DNA of 64,000 nt. Origin: Rutstroemia sp. NJR-2017a BVV2 (lineage: Eukaryota; Ascomycota; Leotiomycetes; Helotiales; Rutstroemiaceae). Made by a program: the position numbers and the translations under genes. The stretch covers positions 620,001-684,000 of the forward strand of contig NJPS01000046.1 in the NCBI GenBank assembly GCA_002946415.1, given 5' to 3'. Positions 33,158-46,463 of this stretch are shown one piece after another; the first letter of the stretch is position 1, and every line of letters starts with the position of its first letter. The notes below the pieces were generated by a model. It ran no database searches, was not told the origin of the DNA, and worked only from the letters and a program-made list of their open reading frames with translations.

Positions 33158-35083
33158 ATGTTGCGTTTATTTCTTACTTTTCTTCTTGTTTTCAGCTTAT
33201 ATGTGAGACTGGGACATTCCGAGCGTTGCCGATGTGTAAGCTTCACGCTCATCATTATCTACATACCTACATACTGTCGAGTTTGTGGCTAAATTAGGCC
33301 CCAGATACCAAGTGCTCCTTGCTGGCCGACTGCCGCTCAATGGTCAACTTTCAACAACACTATCTCAGGTAAACTGGTCAGGAATGTACCCATAGCAGCT
33401 CCTTGTTATCCGGGTGTTTATGAAGATGCGACGAAATGCGCCGCCGTCACAGGCAACTGGACTGATACGAGTTTCCGCTCATCATTTCCAATTGGTTACG
33501 CATATCCATACACCGAATCGTGCGATCTCCCGGGTGGGAATACAACACTCTGCTCTTTGGGCGACTCTCCAGTCTTCGCTGTCAATGCTACCACATCAGC
33601 GGATGTCATTGCTGGACTTAAATTTGCGCGAGAGAAAAACTTGCGCCTCGTAGTCAAGATGACTGGTCATGACCTCCTCGGTCGATCGACTGGATACGGG
33701 AGTCTAGAAATCTGGTTACGTTACTTACGCCAGGGTGTGAATTTTGAAAAGACTTACATAACTACGCCGTCGTACAACCAAAGAACTACGCCACTATGGA
33801 CTGGCAGCGCCATCGAGGTTAATGGGGGGTACTCTTGGAGTGATGTGTACAAGGTTGCTGTTGCGAATAAAGTCATTGTTGTCGGAGGAGGGTGTCCGGT
33901 ATGTTTTCTCACTTCAACCTCTCGCTTACTCAGAGTTACTGCGTTTTGATCTTCGGGTAATAAACACAATTGTTGATGATTCATCCAGGATGTTGGCGCC
34001 ATAGGGGGCTATATGCAAGGTGGCGGGCACTCTCCAGCATCGCGAGACTTTGGCCTAGGAGCGGATCAGCTGCTTGAAGCCCAGGTCGTACTAACTAATG
34101 GACAAAAGGTCCTTGCTAGCCCGAATGAGAACAGTGACCTTTTCCGAGCGTTACGAGGTGGCGGTGGGGGAACTTATGGTATTGTCACCAGTGCCAAGAT
34201 AAAAGCCTATCCGGATTCCAAATATACATCTCAAGCGTTTTACATGGCCCCTCTCAATGCCTCTGGAGATGCATTGGCTGCGTTTATGGAAGCAGTTGCT
34301 CTTATTTACGCGGCGTTTCCGACGCTTAACGATGGAGGTTTGAGTGGTTACGGCACGTGGACTTCATACAGCATTCCGAATACACTAAATGCATCTCTAA
34401 CATATTCCCTTGGCGCTAAAGGGAAGACAATTCAACAAGTCGAAGCGCTGTTTCAACCTACTCTTGAAAAGCTCCTTGTCTACAATGGAACCGCTCTGAA
34501 TATTGCTGTCAGTTACGCAACCTATGGAAGTTACTGGGACTATTACTTCAGCACTAGTGGAGTTAACAGCGCTGCTAGCGCAAACTCTGCTCTTGTCTCT
34601 CGCCTTTTCACGAAAGATAATCTCTCGAAAGGTGCAGCCCTGCGCAAGATGCTGAATACCACGGCGGGCACTGCGTATGAGGGAACTGTAAATGGGTTTT
34701 GCCTTGTGAGCGGCGGCGCGGTCTTCAACTCCAGTGATCCATTTTCTGGTGTCAACCCAGTTTGGCGAAAGAGCTACGCCTATCAATATACTGCACGTGG
34801 ATGGTTAGATACAGCGGATTACTCGACTGCCGCTGCGGTTCATCATGATATCACATATGGAAAAGGCGGCGCGTTGCGGGAGTTTGCCCCTGACACAGGG
34901 GTCTACATGAGCGAGAGCGATTGGCAAGATCCTTATTACTTGCAAGACTTCTATGGCTCTCAGCTCCCTGTGCTTCAAGCTGCGAAATCAAAATATGATC
35001 CTGAATCTGTGTTGTACTGTCCGACGTGTGTTGGTTCAGAGGAGTGGGCTGTTACATCGAATGGGTCTCTTTGCAAAGTCTGA
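33158..35083 (+). CDS. FAD-linked oxidase, berberine-bridge (BBE) type
   Basis: Secreted flavoprotein oxidase of the vanillyl-alcohol-oxidase superfamily, often acting on sugars, alkaloids or phenolics. Exons: 33158-33235 (signal peptide ending CRC), 33298-33898, 33989-35083. FAD attachment looks bicovalent, through His in TGHDLLGRSTGYGSL and Cys in VVVGGGCP. Then come QGGGHSPASRDFGLGADQLL and GGGGGTYGIVTSAKIKAYP, and a C-terminal BBE domain with YLQDFYGSQLPVLQAAKSKY. Exons 2 and 3 join perfectly, but exon 1 joins exon 2 in the wrong phase: the only acceptor at 33297 needs a phase-2 donor and none is present. Either the N-terminus is built differently or there is a one-base error or mutation. 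Substrate unknown. Confidence 0.8.
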
Positions 35084-35371
35084 ACCACCTAAGACACCAG
35101 ATCTTAACCTTGGGTTAGATAACCAATATAGAATTGCCCAAGTGTATCATTTTCGCAATATTTTTTCATCTTGACTGTTTTACCAACCAGCCCCTCCAAA
35201 TAATTGAAAAGAGTCTTCTTACTAATTAAGCTCCCTCTCCCCCTTTTTAAATTCCTCCCAATCAACTGGGATACAAGCGAGACTCTACAAAGTCTGTAAA
35301 CTGGCCAATGAAGTGATACCCTATACTTGAAATGCACGACCTCTACCAATCCTTTTATGCCCTTTACCTGC

Positions 35372-37042
35372 TTACAAGGAATAGAGCCTAGCTTCCTTCT
35401 CCCCGTTGGTTTCTCTCAGCGTTCTATTATGGTACACCGCCAATATGCCATACAGAATGGATGATGCAGCACAAATGCACATGGCTCCAATGCAGATCGA
35501 ATATCCCGTGTGATAAAACGGAGCGTCTGTGGTTAGGAAAGAAAATGTCGCAATGATTCCACCAGAATTACCGAATCCAACCATCCACGCTGTGCCGATT
35601 GCTCTTTCGACATGGCCCTGTAAGTTCATCACATACCAGCACAAGATAGCAATACCTGCTGTAAAGATACCCATCGCAACAAGGCAGATTCCGGCGTATT
35701 CTGCGGAGAATGAATGGTGGACTGTCATTAGGATCGCAAGACCGATGATTGCAAGGATGAGACCGAATATGACGAATGGCCAACGGAGTTTCAGACGATC
35801 TGAGGTATAGGCTGTGATCAAACATAGTCCAAGGGCTGCGGCGAAGGGTGGCACAGTATGCAGCTGGGTTTGAACGACGGAATATCCGTATGTTCTGATG
35901 ATGGTGGGTGTGAAATAGGCGAAAGAGTAGATTGGAACAACAACGCCTGTAACGAATAGTTAGTCATTGGCAAAGAAACTTGGAAGGATCCCAATCACAA
36001 AGATACATTACAGCACCGAGAAAATTCTTGAAACTTTTGAAAAATTTCAAGACATCGGCACCGGTGATAGTTTGATCCTTCTCAATGCCACCCACTCTAC
36101 CAATGACGAACTTTCTCTCCTCTTCGGTTAGCCACTTTGCATCCTCGGGGAAATCAGTTACGAGAAAGAATGCAGAGAAGCCAATAAGAATAGTTAGAAC
36201 ACCTTCCAGAATGAAGATCCATTGCCAATTGTGTAAGCCACGAAGTCCATCCATTTTTTGGATGGCGCTGGCAAGAAGTCCCCCGAAGGCGGCTGCTATG
36301 ATGACTGAACACCAGTAAACAGTGAACCGTTGCAATGATTCTTCACGCTTGTACCAGATACTAATCAAATAGAAACCTATAATTACCATCGTTAGTCTCT
36401 AGTAGCTCTGCTGCGTGGTGCATACGTACTTCCAGGGAATATTCCAGCCTCACAAAAGCCGAGGAAGAATCTGGTAGCGAGTAGCCCACTGTAGCTTTTT
36501 ACTGGAATTTGTATTAGAAAATAGATAGATCACTCGACCAGGAGGGTATTCATACCAAAGCCCTGGGCTAACATGACGACACCAAACCCAAGAATACATC
36601 CTGATACTATGAAGCGTCAGACATCGCGACGACCACGTGAGTACAATGGTACCATACACCATACATGAGGTTTGAATCGTTTCATAAAGATGTTAGAAGG
36701 TATTTCAAACAGGATGTATGGGACGAAAAATATGCATAATGCTACATTTCGTTGGTTGCCAACCAGCTTCAAGTCTTTTGGTAGGCTCATCGTTAAAGCA
36801 TTCGAGATGTTGACCCTGTGGGGCAGAATCGTTAATGCTACCACAGTTACTGCAACTCGTGACACATACCGGTCGAGAAATGCTGCAACATAGATGATGA
36901 ATAGCATTGGCAGCAGTCGCCGATCTATTTTCCTAACTAAAGCCTTCTCGTCGATCGTGCTCATTTGTAGAGCCGGTGATGACAAGTTATCATCGCCCAG
37001 TGAGTGATGAGTTATGTGCCCATCAGGTTTCTGCTCTGCCAT
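35372..37042 (-). CDS. MFS transporter, anion:cation symporter (Dal5/Tna1-like)
   Basis: Plasma-membrane transporter of the ACS branch of the major facilitator superfamily, which moves organic anions such as allantoate, nicotinate or related vitamins with protons. Exons: 37042-36870, 36815-36658, 36606-36556, 36501-36430, 36376-35999, 35946-35372, giving 468 residues. The start has KIDRRLLPMLFIIYVAAFLDR and NISNA. Further on are RFFLGFCEAGIFPG joined to SFYLISIWYKREE, then WQWIFILEGVLTILIG and DFPEDAKWLTEEER, all characteristic of this branch. About 11-12 hydrophobic helices. All five introns keep frame and rebuild these motifs. Substrate is not predictable. Confidence 0.93.
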
Positions 37043-38020
37043 CTCACTGCTCTGTTCTATGTGGCGACATCAACACGTGAGTAGAGTCGTTTTGACACGC
37101 AGAGATGAGACACTTACCATGACGGCGTTCCATTGTCGCTGCTACTTTCTACCAATTTCGTTTATGAGTAATGTAGTTTTCGGTAAACACAATCAATGAT
37201 GTGCAAAAGAAGAAGGGAACGTGTGCAGTTTCTCGAATGACATTGGAATAAACCAAGAGTTCAGAGATGGCTCAGATGGGAGTGCAAGGTTCTAACCAGC
37301 ATAAAAGGCCACATAGCAATGAAGGTAGACACGCTTCTATCCTGTAACATATCACAGAAAGTTGCACATGCTGACATACATTGTGGCGGTTACGCTGACA
37401 GACACTCACTGATAAACGATTCGTCCAGCGGGATGAGACGTTGGTAGGGTAATTCAGCCCAGCTCCCGCGGGGCGGGTGGATATGTGGGGAATGAGCCAT
37501 TTAGCTCTGGGCTTGTGCAACCTTATTTCAACATGCAAATCAGTAACATCGCAAATCACAGAGAATTCAACACACTGGGTCCTTCTCAATACTCTAGATT
37601 CGTTTCAGCAGTATCAATGGCGCTCGCGATGATACCATTTTTACGTATGGATTATACACTTGCGTGTGCAGAAACCAAACAATGCATATATGATTGGTGT
37701 TAAGGAGGAGCGGGGTCGAACGCATCGGATGGATGGGAGTAAGATTACACAGAATTTTCAGCTGACTGCTGGTTCTATGATAGGGAATACAGTTAAGATT
37801 AAGCAGCCTCAGATTTCATGTGAGTCTGCTAACACGCGTTATTTGTGGCATCCTAGAATAAAACTTTCTGCATGTAAGCATATAGTCTACCAGAAACATA
37901 CGTCTTCCTTTCTCGACCTTTGTTCCATAAACTAGGTTGTGTCCAAGCAGATCCTGTAGCACATGCTCGCATTTGTAAATATAATATTCTTTATCGGGTA
38001 TCTACAAACTCCCCATCTCC
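37043..38020. other. Intergenic region between MFS gene and GCN2 3' end
   Basis: Contains the promoter of the minus-strand transporter on the left and the GCN2 3' untranslated region on the right. No supported gene. Open frames up to about 105 codons on either strand have no domain. Confidence 0.55.
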
Positions 38021-41000
38021 CTATGCGCCCAAATCGTAATATATACACATACCCGTCCGGAAATTGTAAACAAATGCGTTTCTCGTGATATCTTTATTTT
38101 GGAATGCTAAACCGCTCATTAAATCATGAATCTCGCCGATGTACCGTCTCTCTGCCGTCGGCACCGAATGAGTAAGTTTGCGCCAGCTTTCAGGATCAGA
38201 GAGCTTAGTCTCTCGAATAAGCTCCATTACCTGTATATAATTATTAGGCATTGAGCGTTTGAAGATTGAAAGTGTTGGAATGGCTTACATGGTCAGTTGT
38301 TTCGATGGCAGCAATTGGTCCATTGAGGAATGATTGTACCACTGGCAGAAGTAAGATACGATTAGAATACAGGTTCTCAGCATCCAGGCTTCACCTAGAT
38401 GGCACGGAAATACTCACAAGTCGCTGCTCGCCCCTGAGCCTGTTCTACTATATTTCTCCTATTTGATTTCTTGCTCTTGGTACCTGCGACTAGTACTCGC
38501 ACTTCTTGCTCGTGATCGATTGGGCTTGCTTCTGGCTGGCTGTGCTGACGATACAACCTAGATACGTCAACATTGTCCCCGCCCCTAACTCAGATAAATG
38601 CATAGAGTAGTGAAGAGAATACTCACTTGGTACGGTTATGAATGCCTTCACGCTGATCTCTCTCGCGCATCTCGCCTCTTATCCATGCGACTAATTGCGT
38701 ACTAGGAATGTCCGCGTCTGGAATATCTTTACGACCGGTAGTCTTGCATCTCACAACCGAGTCTTGCTTGATGATTACGATCCATGAGTAACTATCGTCC
38801 CGATATTTCGAAAGAAGATCTTCTGGAGACCGTGAATCGCGTGCAAGCTCGGCACTGATATCATTGGACCACAGTGTCTGAACAAGTTCAATACCAGTGG
38901 AGCGTAGTATAGCTGCATCATGACTGGCGACGAGTACCTCACACTTCTCAAGTGAATAGTTAGAACACGACTACACTTTTGATACACAGATTGAGAATAC
39001 TGACCCGTTTTGTGTTCCATATACCTTGTATCTCTTCCTCAGGCTTCTTCAAGAAATTTTTCGCATGGGATTTAGGTAGTCTAGCCATTTTCTCCCAAGC
39101 TAGATTGAAGCCAACAGCATGACGCTCTTCGGCAATACTTTTGTGATGTCGGTGCTCACGAATCAAAGAATCATATCGTCCTCCAGCCGCAAACACGTCG
39201 CGGACTTTTCGATCATACAAGCAGGAAAACAATATCCCACCCTTGTAAAAGTTCTCTCTCAGACTACCAAGAGGATTGACGTATATCTTGCTTTTTACAT
39301 CAAACAGCTTTGTATATCTGTGATTATGTGTTAGTTACGTGACTTGTATGATCCAAAGGCGGCCCGGTTAAAATGTTGGGAAATGAATGGAAAACCTACT
39401 CGACTACATCTCGTAAATGTGCAATGGAAGAAGATGCTTTCTCAAACATGTCAGTGCCTTCGAATATAACCTTGAGTCTATGGAAGGCTTTGGCAGGGCT
39501 ATCTCTAAAGTCAAAGCGCTGAAGATCCTCGGCGCTTGTGGCCGATAGTCCCACAAGCGGGGAACGAAGTTCGGCTCGAATCTTTTGCCAGGTCCATTGC
39601 TGCACATTGAGCTTACTCAGAGTGTCTGCAGTTGCTTGCCGAATGCTAGGCTCAATGCGGCAGAAATCGAAGATAATGCCTAGAAGATCGGCGTGATTTA
39701 TGTGAAAGCACATCTGAGACGAAGGCAGGGATGGGAAGCTAGTCACAATTTCGTCGAGAACCTTGATCACTTCCGCTTCCTTCAGTGCTAGATCTAGACT
39801 GTCAGACGAGACAATATCGAAATCTACCTCACCAAAAGTTTGTGGAGCTGCACCGTCGTGTTTGTCGCGGAACACTGTTCCGAAAGCGAAGGATCGCTCC
39901 GTCGGTGGGCGATGTTTGGCAATAGCACGGGCATTTGGCACCGTGAGATCGTAAGGTAGCTGTAGCAAAGTGCCACTTGCATCCAATAATTTGACAGCAT
40001 TCGGCCCATAATGATCGGAGGAAGGGAAAAGAATGCTTCGCGGTGTCTCAATTGCTCCATGATTACGGAAAATGGAGGTCAACTTTTGCTTCACAAGACC
40101 TTGGAGCAATAGATCGTGCCCATTTGGAGGCTGAACTCCCATATCCCAGGCGAAGTTCTTCGCCTGTTTAGTTGGTCGAGAAAATAGAGCACTCATCATT
40201 TTCTGATGGTAAGGAGATTTCGAATCGGACAAACCTGCTAAGGTCTGTCGAATAGTCTCACTTTCCATCTGTACTGGCAACTTTCTACTCTGCAGTAACT
40301 CGGCGCTCGAAGGTCTTTCTTTAGGATTGTGATTGAGTAAGGAGATAATAATGTCCGCTTGTACAGTCTTCCCAGCCTTGTCAAAGCTTGTTGGTAAAAT
40401 AGGTTGTTTGCTTCTCAATCCATCGATGACTTGAGCCTAGTCAAAGAGTCAGTATTATATCTTGTGATGGAGTGGCATTTGTTGCTGGCATCTATCCATT
40501 TGAGAGTAGATTTAAGGCAAATGTGAAGCCAAGTTGAGAACTGTGAACTGTCTGTAAGTAGAGGGAATGCAAACTTACCCGCTCCATGCCCACAAGTGGT
40601 GTGTAGCACATCTCAAAGAAAATGACACCAAGCGAGTACATATCTACTTTGCCAGTGTAGGGGCCACTAGACACCGATGATCGAATTTCTGGCGCGATGT
40701 ATGAAAATGTGCCGATGCTTCTTGTTAAATCTCCACTATTCTGGATCGCAGCCGACGATGATCTGTCAAGCACAGAGTACTGTCCTCTTGTAGCTAGACC
40801 TAAATCGCCTATCTTCACGTTCGAGGCCCCGTCAATGAAAATATTCTCGGGTTTGAGATCTCGGTGAACGAAGTTGAGACTGTGGATGTGCGCGAGGCCT
40901 TCTAATATTTGGCGAAATAGACGCCAGATCTCATCATTATCTTTATGGAGATTACGCCGGATCAAGTCGCGAAGCGTCCGCTTCTCACAGTACTCCATGG

Positions 41001-43956
41001 ATATGTACAGAATTGTTCTGAACGGTCGAGATCGTGGATTAGATCTGCTTCTTCTCAATGCAAGAGCATGGTGTTCATTTACACGATCACTGCCATTAGG
41101 TTCAGCAGACTCTTCGTCATCTTCATCATCACTATCAGTTGTCTCGTCGAACCCGAACTCTACTTGATATCCACTAGTAGACATGAAATCAAGTCCACCT
41201 GTACTCGTTCCGAATTCGATGTTGGGTCCCGATTCAGAGACACGACTAAGGGATTCTTCAGTGGCAGCATCTGTTGTGGCTGTGTCATCATCTGTTTCTG
41301 AGAAATCTGGAACTTCTTCGGTCCAAGTACTGAAATATCCTACACAGTCGTAAGTAAATCGTCATATAGTGATGGGTTTGCGGGGCTTGAGCCTGGCACT
41401 CGTCATGCCAATTGCGATATTGAGGCTTGACAGAGTTGAAAATTTACTGAGGCACTGCCTTGTGTCTGCGCTTTCAGATAGGAATCGCACAATTGTGTTC
41501 CTCGAAACAACAATAGAACTTATGACTTACGAACAACGGAAGGATGATTTAGTTGTGAAAGCAGTCTTGCTTCTTTAAGTATCTCATCCAAAGAAGCAGA
41601 AGATTTCTGGGTTATTTTCTTGATAGCATATATCTGCCCATCGAGTTTCTGTCGCGCTTTCACAACCTCTCCAAAGCCTCCTTTACCCAAGCGGCCTTCC
41701 TCGACGAAATCATGGGCGTACCTCGAGAATGGCCCCCCAGCACTCATCGAATCGCGTCTAGGCCTCCTTGAGGTGATCGGAGTCAAGGTAGTCATGGATC
41801 CCAGCCTAGATCCTGCGGTCGAAGGCTCTTCATCCATAATGGAAGCATCTGTAACTAGGAACTTGCATGAACCTAAAATATTCAAGTCAGTAAGTACGTT
41901 CTGAGCACTAGGTTTTGCCCTTGATGACTAGAAATAGAAAATGTACTTACTGAGCGCGAACGCTCGTGGGCGTTTCTTGGGGTCCGGATTAAACAATTTT
42001 AGCATGAAATCATGCAAAGCTTCGGATAAGGCCAAAGATTCCATCATTGACTTCGGCGAAGAGTATTTTCGAATGACGTTGAGGCCAAAAACCATCTGAA
42101 GGAAAAGAATTCCAAACTCCCAAATGTCGGTCTTGGCCGTTTTCACAACATCCTCTGAATTGGCAGTCTCTGGAGGCAGCCAATATGCAGATTTTGCCAC
42201 TGCAACAATGTCTGTCCGCTTCTTTGTGATTCTAGCACCAAGAGTGTGCAATTTTCGTTGATAACCTGCATCGGCAAGCTTAGGTCTTACCTGACCGTCT
42301 GACTCTCTGAACAAAAGTACATTCCCGGTATGAATATCCTTCAAGATTTAGTAGGAAAGACACCAAAAGCGTTTTGAGACATACCTCATGTATTATGCCA
42401 TGTTCTTCGTGGAGAAAACGTAAGGCATCCAGCAACTCAATGGTCCAGGAACGAACCTTGGTGACATTCAGTTGCTCTACAATATCCAGAAATTCTTCAA
42501 GCGACCCTTTCTCGGCATACTCACTAATGATGCTAACGGTCCAGGTAGACTCGTTCCTGGCAAAAACGGGAACTTGTCAGGATTTTCCTTTAGCATAATG
42601 GATGGACAGCGAAGAATACTTACGAATCTTTCTCAACTTTGAAATCAAGGAGATTGAGAACAGTCTCGTGGTTGATGTTTCTCAGTTTCTCAAGCTCCGC
42701 CTCCATCGCTTGTAGTTGACCTTTGATACTGCGATCATTTAATTTTGTGTCGAGCACAGTTTGTTTCAACACCAAAAGGGGAGACGCAACTTGAGGTCCA
42801 ACCGCTGGTTTAACTGTATAGCAGCGAGAAATAGGACCACGACGTAGCAATGATTTGTTTGTAACAGCTTGAAAGTAGAGAGGATTACCATCACTGTCTA
42901 GTACCGATATCTGACGATCTAGCATCTCGTGATCCTGGGCCATCTTTTCAAGCATTGAATCGGATACAGCGATGGCGGGAGGGGGCTGATTCTTTCGTTT
43001 TATCTCTTTCGCCTTTGCTCGCTGTCTTTTGAGTTCATCTTGTACTAGATCTCCTAGCATTCTTTCTTCCTCCAATGACTCCAGCCTATGAAAAGCTTAG
43101 TAAGTTTTGTTTGACATTTATTAGGGGACATATGATGCCACCCCCGAAGTTGGTGGGAACGGAGTCTTAATCTCCTCAATTTTGATGAAACGAAACCCAA
43201 GGAGCACCACAGCCTCCCGTGAGCAACACGATGAAAGAACTTGACTGCGAAATATGGAAAATGGAACAAGAATCATGCACTAATCATTCTGATGATTCTT
43301 TCGGTTGTGGAACTATCAGGCGGGGACGGAGTAAATTAATAACTACTTACTGCTTTCTCTTTTCTTCCTCTAATTTCTGGTCCTCCACCAACTTCGCTGC
43401 AGCTGCTTCATGTGCTGCACGTTCCTCTTCTAGACTAGGTAATTCTCGTCCCGCAGCCTTGGCTTCCGCAGCTTCTTCAAGGACTTCTTGACAGGCTGTG
43501 ACGATTTCCATGATCATAGCTTGTTCCTCCTTGACCAGCTGTCTCGGTAAGGTCTCAATGATGGTCTGAAGCTTGAACTTGGTGGATTCCCGAAGACGGT
43601 TACCTCCTTTTAGAGTTAACAAAGGGGGCGATTTGGGATATGTAAGAGTAAGTGTAACTCCTAGTGTCACGGAAATATCCTCATCGGAACTCTTGATACA
43701 TATTTCAAATGCTGGCTCGGATTTCTACAGCGAGTTAACCTCAATCCTTTATCTGATTCGCCATACTGCGTACCTTCCAAGCCGAATGATGAGCTGCGAT
43801 ACGGCGAAAGTCTTCGCCGTATATCGAGGCAAGGGCGATGAGTTCATCTTCCTGTGTCTCCTCATAGGGAGACTTGGGAGCTTCATTTACGTCGGTGTGT
43901 AATACGGGAAATGCGTCTGTAGTCTTTCGCACTGGTTTTTTCCCCGGTGGTGGCAT
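38021..43956 (-). CDS. GCN2: eIF2-alpha kinase GCN2 (cross-pathway control, cpc-3)
   Basis: Senses uncharged tRNA in amino-acid starvation and phosphorylates eIF2-alpha, which raises Gcn4/CPC1 translation. Thirteen exons: 43956-43774, 43724-43351, 43085-42624, 42556-42385, 42338-41951, 41872-41531, 41339-40579, 40436-39400, 39317-39005, 38943-38627, 38557-38418, 38341-38289, 38230-38021; 1583 residues. An N-terminal RWD domain (about 25-135) is followed by a charged coiled coil. The pseudokinase lacks normal motifs (HEDIHTGNVLL, LADAGYQ). The active kinase has GRLGKGGFGEVVKA, an acidic insert, and VHRDLKPENIF. Its DFG is DLG (KIGDLGLAT). A histidyl-tRNA-synthetase-like part follows (FAAGGRYDSLI), then the C-terminal ribosome/dimer domain. 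It is divergent from ARG7. Confidence 0.96.
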
Positions 43957-44439
43957 GGCGGCGATTATGACTGATTTCTGATGATTTGGTGCAATGAGTC
44001 TGACTCGATAATTCAAATGAGAAATCAGTGGCCGAAGCCACCTTTCTACGCGCTGGTTCTAGACATTTCGGATAACTTGTGAATGAAGAATGATAAGAGT
44101 ATAAAATGTGATAAAGGTTCAGAAAGCTTCGGGGATTTGGAGCTCGACAACTACACCACCTAAGGCTGAACATCCAGCCTATCATATCGCAAGGGGCCCC
44201 ACATACCCTCGCTACCCTTGTTGCCCCGCAGTGTCGCTACGCCCTTTGTGCACAAAGCCGCCGACTATCGCATCTAAACTTTATGCCCGCGAGGCTCAAA
44301 TGAGTCAACAATCAACGATTTTAATTCAATAATTGAGAGGGTCGAGGAGCTCAAATTGAACCGACTCCAGAGGTCAATTGAACTGTCCTTATTACCACGC
44401 ATCGAAAAGATCGACCGATTCAACGTCTTCTTCAACAAA
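43957..44439. promoter_or_regulatory. Shared divergent promoter of GCN2 and ARG7
   Basis: The two start codons (43956 minus, 44440 plus) are separated by 483 bp, so the promoters must lie together. The stretch has a perfect TGAGTCA at 44301-44307. Near the GCN2 side, TGAGTCTGACTC at 43995-44006 gives two near-matches to the same motif. Confidence 0.75.
44301..44307 (+). promoter_or_regulatory. Gcn4/CPC1 binding site (TGAGTCA)
   Basis: Exact match to the bZIP consensus TGASTCA, 133 bp before the ARG7 ATG. Amino-acid biosynthetic genes under cross-pathway control carry this site in fungi, and arginine genes are classic targets. Occupancy is inferred. Confidence 0.7.
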
Positions 44440-45981
44440 ATGGCCCCAAAAGCGTGCGCAAGACTTCCATTTCCTCGATTGATAAGGCCAACAGCTTCTC
44501 TCAAAATCACCTCAAATTGGGCACGATGTTACTCTGCGTACCGCGATATCTTGATACCTCCGGCGAAAACGAAATACATTCCTGCAAGTGGTACATATCC
44601 TAAGGGATTTCTGGTGTCTGGGACTCATGTAGGCGTGAAGCCCACCAACAAAACTACACCCGATCTCGCATTTCTTGCGTCGGAAACGCCATGTGCAGCC
44701 GCAGCAGTTTTCACGAAGAACAAATTTCAAGCCGCTCCGGTTACGCTAAGCAGGAGTATGCTACAGAGAAGGCAAAATGCTGGAATTCGCTCAATCATTG
44801 TCAACTCGGGATGCGCAAATGCTGTTACGGGAAAAGGTGGATTGGAGGATGCTGAGAAAATGGGCGCTGAAGCCGACAAATGCTTCGGTGCGCCAAACGA
44901 TGGAAAGGGTGGAAGTACGATAGTTATGAGCACCGGGGTCATTGGCCAAAGGTTTGGGCATCTGATTTCCAAATACTCAATTCGGCAGCTATACTAATTG
45001 ATTTCGTTCTAGGTTGCCTATTCAAAAAATATTGCTTAAAATACCTTCTGCCTTTGATGGCCTAGGAAACACTCACGATCATTGGCTAACCACTGCCCAA
45101 GCGATTTGTACCACCGATACCTTCCCAAAGCTAGCATCTCGAACATTTTCCCTGCCATCGTCTCCTGGGATTGAATACAGCATGGCTGGAATGACAAAGG
45201 GTGCAGGAATGATCCATCCAAACATGGCGACACTGCTAGGAATGATTGCCACAGATGCTCCTATTGCACCGGCTCTACTCCCATCATTACTCGTAAATGC
45301 GGTTGATCTGTCGTTCAACAGCATCTCTATTGACGGTGATACATCTACGAATGATACAGTGGCTATTCTTGCGAATGGAGCTGCGGGGGGCAAAGAGATT
45401 GATTCCGAGTCATCTGAGGATTATGCTGTGTTTCAAAATACTTTGACTGAATTTGCCCGCGACCTTGCCAAGCTCATCGTTCGAGACGGTGAAGGAGCCA
45501 CCAAATTTGTCACAATCCGTGTAGTAGATGCCCCATCTGTAATTGGAGCACGCAAAATCGCCAGCACAATCGCAAGGTCTCCGCTTGTCAAGACCGCATT
45601 GTACGGCAAGGATGCCAACTGGGGCAGAATTCTCTGCGCTACGGGATACGCTCAAATCACAGAACCAGGCATGCCAATTAATGCAACCGAGATCATCCCA
45701 GAAAAGACCAGCGTCTCATTTGTCCCCCCTGACGGGTCTGGGGAACTTAGACTTTTGGTTAATGGAGAACCAGAGAATGTGGATGAGGTTCGTGCTGCTG
45801 AGATCCTGGAACATGAAGATATAGAAATCGTAGTAAGCTTAGGGATCGGAAACAAGGAGGCTATCTATTGGACTTGTGACTTCAGGTAGGTTGGATCTCA
45901 AGGCTGTGCACTGTGCTGTGATAGCTGCTAATGAATCATAGTCATGAATATGTCACCATCAATGGCGATTACAGGACATGA
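44440..45981 (+). CDS. ARG7: Arginine biosynthesis bifunctional protein ArgJ, mitochondrial
   Basis: Ornithine acetyltransferase, also able to make N-acetylglutamate, in the mitochondrial acetyl cycle of arginine synthesis. Exons: 44440-44951, 45013-45885, 45942-45981, giving 474 residues. The N-terminus is basic with no acidic residues ([20 protein letters not shown]), a mitochondrial import signal. Typical blocks are [28 protein letters not shown] and MSTGVIGQR. The self-cleavage site is in [15 protein letters not shown], where Thr (about 244) becomes the beta-chain nucleophile. [12 protein letters not shown] and the end INGDYRT are also present. Both introns rebuild family sequence; the last exon is only 40 nt. 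The ATG at 44440 is preferred because the frame upstream has no ATG. Confidence 0.96.
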
Positions 45982-46463
45982 GGAATCCCTTTACCATCTG
46001 AAAAAGATAGAATTGAGCTCAAAGCTTGCTCGAAGTAAATATTACAGGATATAGTATATAGGAGAGGAAAGAAGTCGTTCAAGTTGCGATAATGATAAAG
46101 CCGTGGAGTGGGAGTCCAGTCAAGCGTATTTATATCATAGATGATACCCAGAGGCGTGTCAATTGAGTGGTAAAGAAAACCGACCTGGCTGTATTTATGG
46201 AATTCTTACTGTAAGCTGGAGCCAAATGATGGCTGTACTGAGCGTCATTTCCTTGGGCAGGCCAAGTCAAACATTAAAAAATGTGCACTCCAATGCTCTC
46301 TTTGCAGTGAGCACAGCTTTTCTAAGACGTTTGGATCCTGAACCAACCTTCTGCTCAAGACTTCGATCTCTGTGTTCGGGCAGGAGGGGAGCAATGCTGA
46401 TTCCATTCTTGATTTCATCCACATATGTACACTTCAATCCATATTCACCTGCCCTCTCCCAAC
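45982..46463. other. Convergent intergenic region, ARG7 / complex I subunit
   Basis: 3' regions of two converging genes. The open frame 46163-46516 overlaps the terminal exon of the complex I gene on the other strand and is not supported. Confidence 0.6.
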
